From positions 682,001-746,000 of the forward strand of contig OY776378.1 of NCBI GenBank assembly GCA_963675575.1: a stretch of 64,000 bases of DNA, read 5' to 3'. The DNA is from JAGLOK01 sp963675575 (lineage in GTDB: Bacteria; Bacillota; Clostridia; Christensenellales; UMGS416). The position numbers and the translations under genes were made by a program. Positions 61,329 to 64,000 of this stretch are shown one piece after another; the stretch's first letter is position 1; the number at the start of each line of letters is the position of its first letter. The notes beneath the pieces were generated by a model that was given only the letters and a program-made list of their open reading frames with translations, did no database searches and had not been told where the DNA came from.

Positions 61329-62428
61329 GCATAAAATTTAAAGAAACATTTTATGATACGGCAGAAGAGGCAGCCGTTTGCGACGCGCTCAAAAATGGCA
61401 CGGATTATCTGAGTTGCGCCAAAGAGAAGCTTTCCAAGCTTTACGGCACTGAAAGTATATTTTTAACCGCAAACGGTTCGCTCGCTTTGGACATTTTGCT
61501 TTTCACATACGATTTTCCAAAGGGCGGCGAGGTCATACTTCCCTCATTCACCTATCCATCGGCGGCAAACAGCATTTTGCGAATGGGGCTTATCCCGGTT
61601 TTTTGCGATATAGACCCACAGACTTTGGTAATGGATATTGTAGAGGCGAAAAGCAAGATAACGGACAAAACCATCTGCGTAATACCGACACATTACGGAG
61701 GAGCTTCGTGTGATATGGCTATGCTTAAGGAAGCATTCAAAGAAATAATCGTCATCGAAGACGCGGCGCTTTCGCTTGGGGCTTCATATAATGCACGTCC
61801 GCTGGGCACTTTGGGAAACGCGGCGACGGTGTCTTTCCACAAAACAAAAAATGTGTCATCCGATGAGGGCGGCGCAGTAATCTTAAACGATTTGAGCATC
61901 CTAAAAAAGCTTGAAACAATATATAATAACGGCACAGACAGGCAATCTTTTCTACGAGGTGAAGTTCCTTTTTATTCATGGTGGCAACCTGGGATAAACG
62001 CTGTAATGAGCAATATCAATGCCGCGGTACTATGCGCCCAGCTGGACAAAGCGGATGCAATATCGAAAAAGCAAAACGAGATATTTGATGCGTATATGAA
62101 AGCCCTCGCACCGCTGGCGCAGAGACATAGCTTCAGCTTGCCTATTATACCCGAACACAATACCAACAATGCTCACATATTCTATATAGTATTTAGCGGT
62201 GAGACGCAAAGAGACAAAGTGAAGGAGCATCTTGAACAAGCAGGCATCGGTGGGGTGACACACTATGTACCGCTGCACCAATCGGGCATGTGGAAAAAAA
62301 TGGGAAAAGAATACGTTTTGCCCAAAACCGAGCATGTATACAAATGTATGCTTCGCATTCCTATGCACGCGAGGATGACAAAATCCGATTGCCAAGAAAT
62401 AGCCGATGAAATAGGCCGAGCATTATGA
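61325..62428 (+). CDS. DegT/DnrJ/EryC1 family sugar aminotransferase
   Basis: 367 residues, PLP-dependent fold I. The PLP lysine is in VSFHKTKNVSSDEGGA, with EDAALSLGA upstream and PSFTYPSAANS at the cofactor loop. The family aminates keto-sugar nucleotides such as dTDP-4-keto-6-deoxyglucose; the FHKTKN variant with VSSDEGG is typical of TDP-4-amino-4,6-dideoxyglucose (WecE-type) enzymes. ATGA overlaps link it to both neighbours. Confidence 0.88.
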   Translation: MSIKFKETFYDTAEEAAVCDALKNGTDYLSCAKEKLSKLYGTESIFLTANGSLALDILLFTYDFPKGGEVILPSFTYPSAANSILRMGLIPVFCDIDPQTLVMDIVEAKSKITDKTICVIPTHYGGASCDMAMLKEAFKEIIVIEDAALSLGASYNARPLGTLGNAATVSFHKTKNVSSDEGGAVILNDLSILKKLETIYNNGTDRQSFLRGEVPFYSWWQPGINAVMSNINAAVLCAQLDKADAISKKQNEIFDAYMKALAPLAQRHSFSLPIIPEHNTNNAHIFYIVFSGETQRDKVKEHLEQAGIGGVTHYVPLHQSGMWKKMGKEYVLPKTEHVYKCMLRIPMHARMTKSDCQEIADEIGRAL

Positions 62429-63171
62429 AAAAAATTACTGCGGGAATTTCTGTTGTGGTACCAGTGTATAATTCTGAAAAATCTCTAAAGGAGTTGGCTG
62501 AGAGATTGAAAAATGTTTTGGCTCAATTTGATACTTATGAAATTATATTGGTGGATGATGCAAGCTGTGACACAAGCTATGAAGTGATTAAAGAAATTGC
62601 ACATGAAGAGAGTTGCATAACAAGTATCGCACTTGAATCAAATAGCGGCCAGCAGAGCGCGATACTTTGCGGATTGCGTCATGCAAAACTTGATTATACT
62701 GTTATAATCGATGATGATTTGGAGCAAAGCCCCGAGGATATAATTCATCTATATAACGAAATACAAAAAGGCTATGATGTAGTGTATGGGATTGCTGAAT
62801 ATAATAGTGAAAGAGTGAGAAGCGTCGGCTCTTTAATGCGTGACTTGCTGTTTAAGGTGATGACTGATATCCCTAAAGGGATCAAAGTATCAAGCTTTAG
62901 GATAATGAACAAAAACACACGTGATGCAGTGATTTTAGCTGATACGCAGTTTGTATATATCTCGATGGAGATATTAAAGCACACAATAAATATAGCAAAC
63001 ATAAAAACTCGAATCGGCCTAAAGGCAAAGTCCAACTACTCGTTTGCTAAGCTAATAGATCTTTACAAAAAAATAATATCAACCTATAGCAAATGCTGCT
63101 TATTTAGGGGATCTCAAAAAATCCGGCAGTGTTACAAAGTACGCGAAATAATAGGCGGTAAAGCAAAATGA
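62425..63171 (+). CDS. GT2-family glycosyltransferase (polyprenyl-phosphate transferase-like)
   Basis: 248 residues with a GT-A fold: SVVVPVYNSEKSL, ILVDDASCDTS, LESNSGQQSAILCGL and the DDD-type metal site IDDDLEQSPE. The pattern is that of dolichol/undecaprenyl-phosphate sugar transferases, but the usual C-terminal transmembrane pair is absent. It may make the lipid-linked sugar used by the GT39-type enzyme or act directly on a glycan. Confidence 0.87.
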   Translation: MKKITAGISVVVPVYNSEKSLKELAERLKNVLAQFDTYEIILVDDASCDTSYEVIKEIAHEESCITSIALESNSGQQSAILCGLRHAKLDYTVIIDDDLEQSPEDIIHLYNEIQKGYDVVYGIAEYNSERVRSVGSLMRDLLFKVMTDIPKGIKVSSFRIMNKNTRDAVILADTQFVYISMEILKHTINIANIKTRIGLKAKSNYSFAKLIDLYKKIISTYSKCCLFRGSQKIRQCYKVREIIGGKAK

Positions 63172-64000
63172 AAGTAATGGTATTGGGCGGTGGAAATTGC
63201 CAGCTAAATTTAATCGAATACCTGAAATCTCAAGGCGATGAAGTAATCCTGATAGATTATTTAGCGGACTGCCCGGGGTCTGGTTTGTGTGATATACACC
63301 TTTTGATTTCGACGTTTGATACTAATGCGGTTCTCAAGGCCGCAAAGGAACATAGCATAGATGCTATAGTGACTCTTGGCACAGATCAGCCAGTATATAC
63401 AGCTGCTATTGTAGCTGATGAGCTGGGGTTACCTTTTTACCTGTCACCGGAGCAGGCGCTATCGGCCACAAACAAGCGTATAATGAAAAAGATGTTTATC
63501 GAAAACTCAATACCCACAGTGGATTATAAACTTATAGGCCGGGATTTTACAAGTGAAGATATAAAGGGCATTTCTTTTCCCGCCGTGATAAAACCTGTAG
63601 ATTCGCAAGGACAGCGAGGGATTTATAAGGTGAATTCCATTGAGGAGATAAGAGCCAATATTGATGATACACTTTCATTTTCAAGGGAAGAAAAGATTTT
63701 GCTTGAAGAATATTACGAAAGTGATGAGATAACGGTTAATGGGTGGCTAGTAGAGGGCAGGCTTACTTTGCTTTCGGTGGTGGACAGAGTAACTCTCACT
63801 TCGGGAAATCATATAGGAATCTGTATTGCGCATAATTTTCCTTCGCTTCACTTTAAGAAAAATTATCTTGAAATAGAAAGCATAACGAAAAAGATTATAG
63901 ATATATTCGGTTTTGAAAACGGTCCGGTATATTTCCAATATCTGATTGGGCGTGATAGGATAAAGGTGAATGAAATAGCCATGCGCATAGGCGGGGCATA
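63168..64000 (+). CDS. ATP-grasp ligase, 3' end outside window
   Basis: 277 residues visible, overlapping the previous gene by four bases (ATGA). An N-terminal pre-ATP-grasp fold (MVLGGGNCQLNLIEYLKS) is followed by the ATP-grasp core: FPAVIKPVDSQGQRGIYKV (lysine and glycine-rich loop) and ILLEEYYESDEITVNGW. It is like carbamoyl-phosphate synthase-type or amino acid ligases that join an amino acid to an amino group; beside a sugar aminotransferase it may acylate the amino sugar. The metal-binding end lies outside. Confidence 0.85.
   Translation, partial: MKVMVLGGGNCQLNLIEYLKSQGDEVILIDYLADCPGSGLCDIHLLISTFDTNAVLKAAKEHSIDAIVTLGTDQPVYTAAIVADELGLPFYLSPEQALSATNKRIMKKMFIENSIPTVDYKLIGRDFTSEDIKGISFPAVIKPVDSQGQRGIYKVNSIEEIRANIDDTLSFSREEKILLEEYYESDEITVNGWLVEGRLTLLSVVDRVTLTSGNHIGICIAHNFPSLHFKKNYLEIESITKKIIDIFGFENGPVYFQYLIGRDRIKVNEIAMRIGGA

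Overview
The window looks like chromosome of an AT-rich, anaerobic, low-GC Gram-positive bacterium of the Clostridia. The reasons are frequent TTG/GTG starts behind strong GGAGG-type ribosome sites, the Firmicutes block phoH-pgpH-ybeY-era-recO, a CdaA/CdaR c-di-AMP module, a ferredoxin-linked 2-oxoacid oxidoreductase, and many lipoproteins. The usual neighbours floA, yqfC/yqfD, dgkA and cdd are not seen in the phoH block. No prophage, CRISPR array or complete insertion sequence was found; two decayed gene fragments (AraC-type and IS3-type) were.

Layout. 1-11.2 kb: end-truncated Fe-alcohol dehydrogenase, HIT hydrolase, rpsU, GT4 glycosyltransferase, NfeD-type membrane protease, DUF2202 lipoprotein, then phoH, a pgpH reading frame broken in two, ybeY, era and recO. 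11.2-19.2 kb: lysA and a HAD phosphatase (minus), three tandem M42 aminopeptidases, an alpha/beta hydrolase and a ComEC-like metallo-beta-lactamase protein, with murG convergent. 19.4-22 kb: three AT-rich minus-strand genes for unknown envelope proteins and an unexplained fold. 22-32.7 kb: alkaline phosphatase family protein, a PAS-PP2C phosphatase joined to cdaA-cdaR and an FAD oxidoreductase, a small membrane protein with a MinD-like ATPase, and the four-gene Vor/Kor operon. 32.8-41.9 kb: small membrane protein, a zinc-ribbon surface protein, an overlapping lipid-type operon (DAK2-DegV fusion, DUF1295, DUF1475-like, DUF2177) facing a second DegV gene, tRNA-Leu(CAA) and an ABC-F ATPase. 41.9-50 kb: U32 peptidase, AraC relic, a GGDEF/HD-GYP protein in an operon with a DUF1413 gene behind a palindromic operator, a radical SAM protein, and an IS3 relic.

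50.2-59.4 kb is the most unusual part: a two-operon sulfur-trafficking island around a LysR regulator. The left operon has two half-size permeases, an SLC13 carrier and a TusA-like protein. The right operon has a YeeE/YedE transporter split into two genes with a second TusA-like gene between them, a thioredoxin-reductase-like flavoprotein carrying a C-terminal thioredoxin-like domain without the usual CxxC, a two-domain rhodanese lipoprotein, and a four-domain rhodanese lipoprotein made by an exact internal duplication. Inference: surface rhodaneses capture sulfane sulfur, the YeeE pair imports it, TusA proteins carry it, and the flavoprotein supplies electrons.

59.8-64 kb: start of a surface polysaccharide cluster (GT39-type transferase, DegT aminotransferase, GT2 transferase, ATP-grasp ligase cut by the window end).
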